Shown: in pieces, positions 1 to 6,613 of the stretch
Layout: every line of letters starts with the position of its first letter
Numbering within the stretch: the first letter of the stretch is position 1
Assembly (NCBI GenBank): GCA_017936985.1
Contig: JAGBEM010000161.1
Location: 1 to 8,673 of the forward strand
DNA length: 8,673 nucleotides
Source of the DNA: Oscillospiraceae bacterium
Lineage (GTDB): Bacteria; Bacillota_A; Clostridia; Oscillospirales; Oscillospiraceae
Reading direction: 5' to 3'
Program-made: the position numbers and the translations under genes
Notes under the pieces: generated by a model
Told to the model about the DNA's origin: nothing
The model's database searches: none
The model's input: only the letters and a program-made list of their open reading frames with translations

Positions 1-711
1 ACCCTTGCCCATCTCTTCCTGGGTGCCGATCACATCCAGCATATCATCGCGGATCTGGAATGCCAGACCCAGCGCACCGGCAAATCCGGCAGCAGCTTGG
101 ATCTGCTTCTCGCTGCCGCCGGCAGCGATCACGCCCAAAACACAGGCACCATTGATCAGACAGCTGGTCTTACGGCTCTGAATATCCAGAACTTCCTGCT
201 CCGTCAGTTCCCGGCTTTCGCTGTTAATGTCCAGCACCTGACCACCCACCATACCAAGAGAACCTGCATTTTCCGAAAGAATCTGGATGGCAAAAGCAAT
301 GTCCTTGCCGGGAATTTCCGCGCTGGCAGCCACAGCAAAGGCGTCAGTCAGCAGAGCGTCACCAGCCAGAACCGCCATAGCTTCGCCGTAAACCTTGTGA
401 TTGGTCAATCTTCCGCGGCGGTAATCGTCGTTATCCATGCAAGGAAGATCATCATGGATCAAACTGTAGTTGTGGATCATTTCGATAGCCGCGGCAAAGG
501 GCGCAGCCTTTTTCCAGTCGCCGCCGCACATACGGCAAAACTCAAAGGCAAATACGGGGCGCAGCCGCTTACCGGGCGCAAGCAGACTGTACTGCATTGC
601 ATCAAACAGCACCTTCTGGGGTTCTGTAGAAAAACGGCTGTAATAGCTGTGCATATAGCTTTCGATGTATTCCCGGTATTCCCGGGTGCGATCATTCAGC
701 AGTTGTGTCAT
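1..711 (-). CDS. ispA: Polyprenyl (farnesyl-type) diphosphate synthase, C-terminus cut by window edge
   Basis: Condenses isopentenyl diphosphate with allylic diphosphates to make farnesyl or a longer prenyl diphosphate, feeding undecaprenyl lipid and quinone synthesis in the cytoplasm. The 237 visible residues carry the family hallmarks: GKRLRP (47-52), the first Asp-rich motif DDLPCMDNDD (87-96, of the DDxxxxD type usual in bacterial IspA), GGQVLD (156-161) and the second Asp-rich motif DDMLD (222-226). About 60 C-terminal residues are missing beyond base 1, judged from the usual length near 295. The start is ATG at 709-711, with GGAGG at 721-725 nine bases upstream. The gene overlaps the end of xseB by 20 bases, so it is probably the last visible gene of the asp23-nusB operon. 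Chain length (farnesyl or geranylgeranyl) cannot be decided from sequence alone, so the symbol is by family and by the usual xseA-xseB-ispA order. Confidence 0.93.
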   Translation of the reverse strand, partial: MTQLLNDRTREYREYIESYMHSYYSRFSTEPQKVLFDAMQYSLLAPGKRLRPVFAFEFCRMCGGDWKKAAPFAAAIEMIHNYSLIHDDLPCMDNDDYRRGRLTNHKVYGEAMAVLAGDALLTDAFAVAASAEIPGKDIAFAIQILSENAGSLGMVGGQVLDINSESRELTEQEVLDIQSRKTSCLINGACVLGVIAAGGSEKQIQAAAGFAGALGLAFQIRDDMLDVIGTQEEMGKG

Positions 712-934
712 CTGCAAAATCCTCCAAAACCGGGCTGCCGTCTGCGGCAGTCATAACTTTCTTGATCTGAAGTTCTGCCGCATCCAACAGTTTTGCACAC
801 TCTCTTACCAGCTGCGTGCCTTCCTGAAACAGCTTCAGGCTTTCATCCAGTTTGGCATCTCCACGCTCCATGGCGCGAACGATCTGCTCCAATTGGCGCA
901 TATTCTCCTCAAAGCTCTGCTTTGCTTTGCTCAT
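692..934 (-). CDS. xseB: Exodeoxyribonuclease VII small subunit
   Basis: Small helical subunit of exonuclease VII, which degrades single-stranded DNA to oligonucleotides. XseB binds several copies to the C-terminal helical part of XseA. The protein has 80 residues, normal for the family, and shows the typical pattern SFEENMRQLEQIVRAME (7-23) followed by LDESLKLFQEG and a second amphipathic helix ending in a short acidic tail. The start ATG (932-934) overlaps the xseA stop as ATGA and has AAAGGAG at 943-949, eight bases away. Its 3' end runs 20 bases into ispA. Tight coupling to xseA fits the need for several small subunits per large one. The identification is secure. Confidence 0.95.
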   Translation of the reverse strand: MSKAKQSFEENMRQLEQIVRAMERGDAKLDESLKLFQEGTQLVRECAKLLDAAELQIKKVMTAADGSPVLEDFADDTTAE

Positions 935-2142
935 CCTTCATTCTCCTTTCTTTCCTCAACACTGGCGTTCAAAGTGCCATCGCTGAGAGAAACCGTAATT
1001 CGATCTCCTATACTTGCCTGGTTGACGGAGCGAACAACCGTTCCATCCGGCAAGGTCGTCATGGAATAACCGCGTGTCAGCACCTTCAACGGGCTCATGG
1101 CATCCAGCTTTGCTGCAAGTTCCACATAACGCCGCTTGCAGCCGGCGACGGTGTTCTGCTGGGAAGCAACGAGCCGGTTGTTTAGCAGCTCCAGAGTTTT
1201 TCGCTTCTGATCCAGATAAGCTGCTGGGCTTTGCAGCGCAGGACTTGCCGAAAGCGTATTCAAATGCTGACGGGCGCTCTTAAGCTGACGGTTTAAGGAT
1301 GCCGCCATGCCGGATTGCATGGCATCCAGAGTCTGTCGCAAAGCATCCTGGTCCGGTACAGCCAGTTCTGCGGCATTGGACGGTGTCGCCGCACGAAGAT
1401 CAGCCACATAGTCCGAGATCGTCACATCCGGTTCATGACCCACAGCCGAGATTACAGGGATCTCAGAGTCATAAATGGCATAAGCCACACGTTCATCATT
1501 AAATGCCCACAGATCCTCGATGGATCCGCCGCCCCGGCCGACGATCAGCAGGTCTGCCAGACGGTAGCTGTTAGCATATCGAATCGCCGCTGCAATCTCC
1601 GGCGGCGCTTCCACTCCTTGTACCCGAACCGGCAAAAGCAAAACTTTTATCAGCGGATAGCGCTTGCGCAGGATCCGCAGCATATCATGGATAGCCGCAC
1701 CGGCAGAACTGGTGACGATGCCAATGGTTTTCGGATATTTGGGAATGGGCTTCTTATGGGCGGGATCAAAAAGTCCTTGGGCCGCCAGTTTGGCTTTCAA
1801 CTGCTCAAAAGCAGCATGCAGATCACCAACACCATCCATCGCCATAGCGGCGCAGTAAAGCTGATAGGCACCGTCACGGGGATAGACGGAGATTTTACCC
1901 ATAGCAATGACCTTCATGCCGTTTTCCGGACGAAAACGCAGACGTACTGCATTTCCTTTGAACATCACGCATTTCAGTGCGCCGCCCTCATCCTTTAGCG
2001 TAAAGTAATGATGGCCCGAAGGGTACATTTTATAGTTGCTGATCTCACCACGGACGGCAACCCCTTGCAGAAGCGGATCTGCATCCAGCTGGGCGCGGAT
2101 GTATTCGTTGACTTGGGTGATGGAGAGTACTTGTTGTGCCAT
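931..2142 (-). CDS. xseA: Exodeoxyribonuclease VII large subunit
   Basis: Catalytic subunit of exonuclease VII, a metal-independent single-strand nuclease acting from both DNA ends in repair. The 403 residues show an N-terminal OB-fold (about 1-100, with GHHYFTLKD at 43-51), then the catalytic domain with IGIVTSSAGAAIHD (140-153), GRGGGSIEDLWAFNDE (202-217) and GHEPDVTISDYVADLRAATPSNAAEL (235-260). A helical region that would bind XseB follows, then a C-terminal segment with LTRGYS. Length is in the usual 400-450 range. The open frame extends 31 codons further upstream, but that stretch lies inside the preceding gene. ATG at 2140-2142 has GGAGGG five bases before it and starts the family-typical sequence MAQQVLSITQVNEYI. 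The upstream stop ends one base before this start, and the downstream end overlaps xseB by four bases. Confidence 0.96.
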   Translation of the reverse strand: MAQQVLSITQVNEYIRAQLDADPLLQGVAVRGEISNYKMYPSGHHYFTLKDEGGALKCVMFKGNAVRLRFRPENGMKVIAMGKISVYPRDGAYQLYCAAMAMDGVGDLHAAFEQLKAKLAAQGLFDPAHKKPIPKYPKTIGIVTSSAGAAIHDMLRILRKRYPLIKVLLLPVRVQGVEAPPEIAAAIRYANSYRLADLLIVGRGGGSIEDLWAFNDERVAYAIYDSEIPVISAVGHEPDVTISDYVADLRAATPSNAAELAVPDQDALRQTLDAMQSGMAASLNRQLKSARQHLNTLSASPALQSPAAYLDQKRKTLELLNNRLVASQQNTVAGCKRRYVELAAKLDAMSPLKVLTRGYSMTTLPDGTVVRSVNQASIGDRITVSLSDGTLNASVEERKENEG

Positions 2143-2143
2143 A

Positions 2144-3067
2144 TCAACCCTCCGTGATCCGGGATGCCAACACAGCGACACCCATAGCATTATCAGTGGA
2201 AAACTGCGGCTGAGAGAAGACTGGATGCAGATCATCCATTACATTCCGAAGCATGGAATTGGATGCTACACCGCCGGAGAATACCACTTCCAGACCGGGA
2301 TAGGCTTTCAGGGCATTTTCCGTTGTCTTTCGGACCGCAAATGCTGTGCAGCGCAAGGCATAGGCAGCAGTTTCTGCAGCATCTTGTGTTGTTTCATAAA
2401 ACTGCTGCACTTTATTCTGAACGCCGGAAAGAGAAAATGTCAGCTCTGGGCATTTTACTTTAAATACTTCCCTGCCCTTTGCCTGCTGGCTTAGAGCATC
2501 TAAGTGTTTTCCGGAGGGAAACGGCAGCCCCAGCAGATGACCTGTCCGGTCGATCAACTGACCTGCAGAAATGTCGGTTGTTCCGCCGATCTTAGTGCAG
2601 CGGACATTTCTTCCCTCTGGCTCAACCAAAAGCAGTTCTGTAGTGCCACCGGAAAGATGCCAGGCAAGATGCGGTTGATCCATCAGATCCAGCCGTCCGG
2701 CACTCCACAAAGAAGCTGCCACATGGCCCTGCTGATGGGAAACCTCCACAAGCGGTACTTTTCTTGCATCGCTGAGCAATTTTGCATGGGTATAACCTAC
2801 CATAAAGCACGGCATATAGCTGCCCTCCACCGCCCTGGGGCGTGTGGAAACACCAACAGCCATCACCTCTTCTAAGTTTACATTGGAAAACAGCCTGCCA
2901 GAAAGCTCCGGCAGGCTTTTGATATGGGAAAATACTGCGTCGGACTGACGCAGGCCAAGTTCCCCCTGTTTAACAGGCAGAAGCTTGGAGCAATTTTCAC
3001 CGCTAGCCCCATCAAAATATGCGATGGAGGTGGTGTAATTGCTGGTATCGAACCCGATCACACTCAT
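2144..3067 (-). CDS. Kae1-like protein, TsaD paralogue of unknown substrate
   Basis: A 307-residue protein of the Kae1/TsaD group in the ASKHA (actin-like ATPase) fold. True TsaD transfers threonylcarbamoyl to tRNA A37. Here the nucleotide- and metal-site elements are recognisable: GFDTSNYTTSIA (5-16), HQQGH (His111 and His115, matching the family HxxxH metal site), SGGTTELL (139-146), SGGVASNSMLR (264-274) and STDNA with Asp292 as the third metal ligand. Two loops differ from TsaD as I know it: the usual SGGHT is SGGTT, and the TRGPG loop is replaced by STRPRAVEGSYMPCF. It is also about 30 residues shorter than E. coli TsaD. I therefore call it a paralogue and expect the true tsaD elsewhere in the genome. 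The ATG (3065-3067) overlaps the nusB stop as ATGA and has GAGG at 3075-3078, seven bases away. Older annotations would call it O-sialoglycoprotein endopeptidase, which is not supported. Confidence 0.85.
   Translation of the reverse strand: MSVIGFDTSNYTTSIAYFDGASGENCSKLLPVKQGELGLRQSDAVFSHIKSLPELSGRLFSNVNLEEVMAVGVSTRPRAVEGSYMPCFMVGYTHAKLLSDARKVPLVEVSHQQGHVAASLWSAGRLDLMDQPHLAWHLSGGTTELLLVEPEGRNVRCTKIGGTTDISAGQLIDRTGHLLGLPFPSGKHLDALSQQAKGREVFKVKCPELTFSLSGVQNKVQQFYETTQDAAETAAYALRCTAFAVRKTTENALKAYPGLEVVFSGGVASNSMLRNVMDDLHPVFSQPQFSTDNAMGVAVLASRITEG
2148..2153 (-). promoter_or_regulatory. Ribosome binding site deciding the xseA start
   Basis: GGAGGG on the minus strand, five bases before the ATG at 2140-2142. 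It supports this start over the ATG 93 bases upstream, which lies inside the preceding Kae1-like gene. Confidence 0.85.
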
Positions 3068-3522
3068 TTTACTTCCTCAGTATTCAGGCTGCGGGCAAAA
3101 GAACCCAAAATACCATTGACAAAGGAGCCGGTGTCATCACCGTCATACTTCTTTGCCAGGCGGACCGCTTCGGAAACAGCAACTCCGGCGGGAACATCCT
3201 CTACATAGAGGATCTCATAAATGGCAAGCTGCATGATCGTCCGTGCCAGCCGGGAGATACGGGACACATCCCAACCAATGGAGAACTTCTGGATCTGTTC
3301 ATTCAGATCCTCTGCACGGTTGGCAACGCCGGAAACCACGCCGTCGATATAAGCAAGCTGCGCCCGGCTGGGACGCTCCTCATAGACTTCGTTCTCGGCA
3401 GAGAGCTTCTTATAGTATTCCTTTTCCAGTCGGGTGGCAACCACCTGCTCCGGCTCATCACCGGTAAAGCCCTGGGAATAAATCAAATGTACCGCCAGTT
3501 CTCTGGCGTTTGCTCTTGTCAT
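3064..3522 (-). CDS. nusB: Transcription antitermination factor NusB
   Basis: RNA-binding all-helical protein that, with NusE (S10), NusA and NusG, binds boxA RNA to prevent early termination in rRNA operons. The 152 residues show the family's N-terminal basic start (TRANARELAVHLIYSQGF, 2-19) and the strongly conserved C-terminal part: SRLARTIMQLAIYEILY, then DVPAGVAVSEAVRLAKKY and GSFVNGILGSFAR. Length is close to the usual 130-150. The ATG (3520-3522) is preceded by AAGAGG at 3529-3534 and lies 14 bases after the asp23 stop. Its stop overlaps the start of the Kae1-like gene by four bases. Position between asp23 and exonuclease VII genes is common in Clostridia. Confidence 0.96.
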   Translation of the reverse strand: MTRANARELAVHLIYSQGFTGDEPEQVVATRLEKEYYKKLSAENEVYEERPSRAQLAYIDGVVSGVANRAEDLNEQIQKFSIGWDVSRISRLARTIMQLAIYEILYVEDVPAGVAVSEAVRLAKKYDGDDTGSFVNGILGSFARSLNTEEVK

Positions 3523-3536
3523 GGCTTACCTCTTGC

Positions 3537-3902
3537 TTATCGCATGATGCCGCAGACATTGATATTCACTGCAGCAACCTTGACACCGGTAGTGGACTCC
3601 AGCGCAGCCGTAACAGCCTGCTGAACAGTCTGGGCAACAGTTACAACGCTCTGGCCATACCCGATGATCACATTGCAGTCAACCGTAACCTCATTATTCT
3701 CGCCGATGACGATCTTCATGCCCTTGCCCCAGTTCTTTTTGCCGATCATATCAGCAATGTCAGCACCGGGCTTGGTGCTGAGACTGACGACACCCTCAAC
3801 TTCCTCAACTGCATGGGAAACGATGGTCGCAATCACTTCCTCCGAAATCATAATAGTGCCGTTATCCTGGATCTGGGTAACATACTGCTTATTATCAGCC
3901 AT
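3537..3902 (-). CDS. Asp23/Gls24 family envelope stress response protein
   Basis: Member of the Asp23/Gls24 (DUF322) family, small abundant proteins linked in Firmicutes to cell-envelope homeostasis. In staphylococci Asp23 is membrane-attached through AmaP. The 121 residues show the family pattern: GTIMISEEVIATIVSHAVEEVEGVVSL near the N-terminus, NWGKGMKIVI in the middle, then a Val-rich stretch (VTVDCNVIIGYGQSV) and the closing helix plus VKVAAVNINVCGI. There is no signal peptide or membrane segment. ATG at 3900-3902 has GGAGG at 3911-3915, eight bases away. It is the first gene after a strong sigma-A promoter, so it is probably well expressed during growth. No amaP-type small membrane gene lies beside it here. 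The precise role in this organism is unknown. Confidence 0.92.
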   Translation of the reverse strand: MADNKQYVTQIQDNGTIMISEEVIATIVSHAVEEVEGVVSLSTKPGADIADMIGKKNWGKGMKIVIGENNEVTVDCNVIIGYGQSVVTVAQTVQQAVTAALESTTGVKVAAVNINVCGIMR

Positions 3903-3956
3903 AGGGATTTCCTCCTAATCATGTATGTGCATACTACCGCACGATACTTTTTCGTT

Positions 3957-3985
3957 AGTATACCAAAAAATGCGATATAAGTCAA
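3957..3985 (-). promoter_or_regulatory. Sigma-A type promoter for the asp23-nusB operon
   Basis: On the minus strand TTGACT (-35, 3980-3985) and TATACT (-10, 3957-3962) are separated by exactly 17 bases, one mismatch each from the vegetative consensus. It lies just downstream of the spoIIIA terminator and about 55 bases before the asp23 start. A transcript starting near 3950 would have a leader of roughly 50 bases, ending with a strong GGAGG site. This is direct sequence evidence that asp23 and the genes after it are expressed independently of the sporulation operon. Confidence 0.85.
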
Positions 3986-4006
3986 TGAAGAGTTTGCAGT
4001 TGCAGC

Positions 4007-4040
4007 AAAACGCTGTCATCTTTTTGCAAAGATGACAGCG
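4007..4040 (-). terminator. Intrinsic terminator after spoIIIAH
   Basis: A perfect 13-base-pair inverted repeat (arms 4011-4023 and 4028-4040) with a four-base loop begins 6 bases after the spoIIIAH stop. On the minus strand it is followed by TTTT (4007-4010) and then mixed sequence, so the U tract is short. Arm sequence: CGCTGTCATCTTT. It marks the end of the spoIIIA operon. Termination may be incomplete because of the short U tract. Confidence 0.82.
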
Positions 4041-4046
4041 TGAACC

Positions 4047-4586
4047 TTACTGAACTTCCACGACACGGATCTGTTCCATGGTATAACCGGACTGGGTAAT
4101 GACAATGTCGGCGATCACAGCAACATCATCCTGCTGCATACCACCCTCCGGGGAGGCAACAGCTACCGAAATACCGTCATCGGTCATGTACGCCACACAA
4201 TCCGTATAGCCTTTTGCGATAACAAGACTTTCAATCTGTGCCTCGCACAAAGCAGTCTGCACGATCTGTTCCAGCTGCGCATTGGAGTTGGTGTTTTCCC
4301 CGTTATTGTAGGACATTGCCTCCTGCAAAAGACTGACAGCACTGTCACGTGCTTCCTGCCGGGAAAGACGCACCGCTGCAAAATAGTCAGTTACGGTATC
4401 GCCGTTTACCTGCAATTCACTGTCATTGAGAATAATACCATCCTGGGCCAGCACTTTCTGGGCATCCAGTGTGTCTGTCAGATCACCGACCGTTTCTGCA
4501 CCCGAATACATCCAGTTCATGTAGATACCGACGCACACCACCAGAAGCACCGCCGCGGCCATCAGATTCTTCTTCCAGTTTTTCAT
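4047..4586 (-). CDS. spoIIIAH: Stage III sporulation protein AH
   Basis: Mother-cell membrane protein whose extracellular domain binds SpoIIQ from the forespore across the intermembrane space and forms part of the channel joining the two cells. The 179 residues have a short cytoplasmic start (MKNWKK), one membrane helix (about 8-26), an acidic variable linker, then a long helix (LSRQEARDSAVSLLQEAM) and a C-terminal ring-building domain of the YscJ/FliF type ending ITQSGYTMEQIRVVEVQ. It is somewhat shorter than the roughly 218 residues of Bacillus subtilis, mostly in the linker. ATG at 4584-4586 has GGAGG at 4596-4600, nine bases away. It is the last gene of the operon, 16 bases after spoIIIAG. 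No spoIIQ is present in the window. Confidence 0.93.
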   Translation of the reverse strand: MKNWKKNLMAAAVLLVVCVGIYMNWMYSGAETVGDLTDTLDAQKVLAQDGIILNDSELQVNGDTVTDYFAAVRLSRQEARDSAVSLLQEAMSYNNGENTNSNAQLEQIVQTALCEAQIESLVIAKGYTDCVAYMTDDGISVAVASPEGGMQQDDVAVIADIVITQSGYTMEQIRVVEVQ

Positions 4587-4602
4587 GATTGATTGCCTCC
4601 AT

Positions 4603-5109
4603 TCATTTCATTTTTAATACTGAAATTTGGTCTGCACCCAGACCTGTCGCCTTGGACACTGCCTCCACGATGGCGAGCTTCACAGCTGCTCTGTCTGCCC
4701 CCTGGCACACAATAACAGCACCTAAATACTTCGGACCGATGATTTGCTGGACAAGCCCGGATTCCGTACCATCACTTCCCCGTATGATCACCGTGTCATA
4801 TCGGGCGGTTTCATGATCACCGCCAGTAATATCTGCATCCTCCTGGTAAACTGTCTGACTGCCCGACGCAACTGTCAAAAGGACATCTACCTCCCCGGCA
4901 CCGTCGATCCTGCTCAGGATCCGCTTCAGTGCCTGTTGGGCATCCTCTGTTTGGGCAGCATCCTGCCTTGGTTGTTGTGATTGGGTCTGGGTTTTATTTA
5001 TGTCCAGTGGCAGCAGCATCAGCAAAAGTCCCAGCGCAAGGATCGCCAAAGCATACTTATGCTTGCTGAGCCCTTGTAATGCATTCTTTTTTAGTTCTTT
5101 CAGGTCCAT
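4603..5109 (-). CDS. spoIIIAG: Stage III sporulation protein AG
   Basis: Ring-forming protein of the SpoIIIA-SpoIIQ channel. In B. subtilis it makes a large 30-fold ring through a ring-building motif resembling secretion-system proteins. The 168 residues have a basic cytoplasmic N-terminus, one membrane helix (about 19-34), a Gln-rich linker (41-60) and the ring-building domain. In that domain the first helix ALKRILSRIDGAGEVDVLLTV leads to a beta-rich insertion (ASGSQTVYQED to IIGPKYLGAVIVCQGA), and the last helix and strand (AAVKLAIVEAV to QISVLKMK) follow. It is clearly shorter than the B. subtilis protein (about 229). ATG at 5107-5109 overlaps the end of spoIIIAF by 10 bases and has GGAGG at 5117-5121. 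Confidence 0.93.
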   Translation of the reverse strand: MDLKELKKNALQGLSKHKYALAILALGLLLMLLPLDINKTQTQSQQPRQDAAQTEDAQQALKRILSRIDGAGEVDVLLTVASGSQTVYQEDADITGGDHETARYDTVIIRGSDGTESGLVQQIIGPKYLGAVIVCQGADRAAVKLAIVEAVSKATGLGADQISVLKMK

Positions 5110-5573
5110 ATTTGCTCCTCCTGCGGTATACCCAGTTCACTTTCGATCATGCTGACCAGCACTTTCTTTCCGTAGGGTGAAATATTTCCGCTGATATGTA
5201 TGCGGCATGGTACAGGAATGTCAGCATCACTAAGGATCACTGCTACGGTGAGATCCGCATCAAGCGATTGGGCTTTGTCCAAAATATATGCGCTTGTCTT
5301 TTCTGTTATGCTATCGGCCATCGCTTCCCGCGCTGCATTTTGCCCTTGTGCACCTGCAGCATCCGCAGCAGCTGAAAAACTGCCTGCCCAATCAGATATA
5401 TCCGAAATACGGATCTGTACCCATGGTGAAACGATGTTGAGCGTCAGGAAAACCCCTGCCAAGAGTTTAATAACAGCCCCAAAAGAACCTTTCGCTCCGA
5501 AAAATGCGGTCACGATCGCGCAAAGGAGTGCAGCAGCAGTCAAGCGTAACAGATATTGTCCAATCGCTTCCAT
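5100..5573 (-). CDS. spoIIIAF: Stage III sporulation protein AF
   Basis: Membrane component of the mother-cell side of the SpoIIIA channel. The 157 residues show two adjacent N-terminal membrane helices (about 8-25 and 30-48), the segment NIVSPWVQI, an Ala-rich helical linker and a small soluble domain with a predicted beta-alpha ring-building fold ending SELGIPQEEQIW, typical of this family. It is shorter than B. subtilis SpoIIIAF (about 206). The frame is open 17 codons further upstream, but I chose ATG at 5571-5573. It begins the usual MEAIGQYLLRL, shares one base with the spoIIIAE stop (TGATG) and has AAAGGA at 5582-5587, eight bases away. The 3' end overlaps spoIIIAG by 10 bases. Confidence 0.91.
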   Translation of the reverse strand: MEAIGQYLLRLTAAALLCAIVTAFFGAKGSFGAVIKLLAGVFLTLNIVSPWVQIRISDISDWAGSFSAAADAAGAQGQNAAREAMADSITEKTSAYILDKAQSLDADLTVAVILSDADIPVPCRIHISGNISPYGKKVLVSMIESELGIPQEEQIWT

Positions 5574-6613
5574 CAACCGATTCCTTTCAAAAAGCACACT
5601 GTGCTGACAAGCAGCAGCACACACATCGCCCCTGTCATCCCAAGCAGTAACCCCATAGCTCCCGAAAAGCTGCCGATCAACTCAACCGGGCGCTTTACAT
5701 CAAAACCCCCGCACAATGCTGCTGTTAGCTTGAGCATCAGATAGCGGACACCGATTCGCAGAAACGGTGTAATCCAGACCGCTGCGATGGCCAGTAAACC
5801 GTATACGCCAGCTGCATTTTTCATCACGCCCGCCCCCACAAGCACTGCTTCGGACGCATCTGATAAAATTCCGCCAATTACCGGCACCATACCGGTAAGG
5901 GTCAGTTTGGCCGCTTTTAGCGCTGCCGCATCCGTTGTGCCGCTGATTACGCCAGTAATACCCATATAGCCGGTAAAGACATACATCACCGTCTTCAGCA
6001 GCCAAGTCATCAGCCACTTCACAAAGTCACGCACTTTTTTGAGTCTGTCCGTTCCGGTGGCACAACCTGCAACTGACAGCACCAAATACATATACACCAT
6101 TGGGATCAGCACTTTGGATATTACCGACCCAAGAAGGGTATCAAAGGCTGCTGTTCCCACATATAAAGCCGTTGCAGTGGTGACGCCCCCCTGCGCCGCC
6201 ATAGCTGCCGTCATCACAGGCAGAAGTAACTTTCCATATTCGCTGAGTTGCATCACTGTTTTGGCGCCCATGCCGATCATGGTGGTCGTCTGCTGCAGTA
6301 AGACTGCTGCAACTGCCAAGGTGCTGGCAAGTTCCACCACCGCCGTCATTTTTCCGGGAAGCATCTGCAAAAACGACGCGAGCATAACGATGGCGACCAG
6401 GGACACGCAAACCTTTGCCGCCTGCGCCAGTTCCGGCTCCAAAAGCTGCACTGCTTCTTTTAGGATCTCCAATAGCCCTTCCAAAAAACTCTCAGTCTGG
6501 GCAGGCATCAGATCCCGTCCATCCTCCGGCACTTCCGGGGCAGTATAATCCATTGCCCGCACCGGAATCGCCATAAATGCCAGGATCAGTATCAGCAGAA
6601 GAATCTTCCTCAT
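5573..6613 (-). CDS. spoIIIAE: Stage III sporulation protein AE
   Basis: Multi-spanning membrane protein of the SpoIIIA channel, proposed to form part of its membrane base. The 346 residues begin with a cleavable-looking signal peptide (MRKILLLILILAFMAIPVRA, 1-20, ending in a V-R-A site). An acidic segment follows, then several hydrophobic helices with the conserved stretch GYMGITGVISGTTDAAALKAAK and PVIGGILSDASEAVL. The usual start is supported: ATG at 6611-6613 overlaps the spoIIIAD stop as ATGA, whereas the 21 extra upstream codons lie within spoIIIAD and do not look like a signal peptide. The ribosome site is poor (GGGGGAAG directly before ATG), suggesting coupling to spoIIIAD. The protein is about 50 residues shorter than in B. 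subtilis (about 399). Confidence 0.93.
   Translation of the reverse strand: MRKILLLILILAFMAIPVRAMDYTAPEVPEDGRDLMPAQTESFLEGLLEILKEAVQLLEPELAQAAKVCVSLVAIVMLASFLQMLPGKMTAVVELASTLAVAAVLLQQTTTMIGMGAKTVMQLSEYGKLLLPVMTAAMAAQGGVTTATALYVGTAAFDTLLGSVISKVLIPMVYMYLVLSVAGCATGTDRLKKVRDFVKWLMTWLLKTVMYVFTGYMGITGVISGTTDAAALKAAKLTLTGMVPVIGGILSDASEAVLVGAGVMKNAAGVYGLLAIAAVWITPFLRIGVRYLMLKLTAALCGGFDVKRPVELIGSFSGAMGLLLGMTGAMCVLLLVSTVCFLKGIG

Noticed and set aside
97..756. 219-codon open frame on the plus strand
   Set aside because: It lies antisense to ispA and the end of xseB, which have clear family motifs. Its translation shows no recognisable domain, and it looks like a codon-bias shadow.
1315..1998. 227-codon open frame on the plus strand
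   Set aside because: It is wholly antisense to the catalytic part of xseA, with no recognisable domain.
2143..2235. N-terminal extension of xseA by 31 codons
   Set aside because: It lies inside the Kae1-like gene, has no good ribosome site, and is not like the family N-terminus. ATG 2142 has GGAGGG at ideal distance.
3019..3624. 201-codon open frame on the plus strand
   Set aside because: It is antisense to nusB and the ends of two flanking genes, spans several gene boundaries, and has no domain signal.
3903..3956. Possible riboswitch or leader regulation before asp23
   Set aside because: The leader is only about 50 bases with no stable hairpin or anti-terminator structure, too short for a known riboswitch class.
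5574..5624. N-terminal extension of spoIIIAF by 17 codons
   Set aside because: It is inside spoIIIAE, and the family-typical start is ATG 5573 with a good ribosome site.
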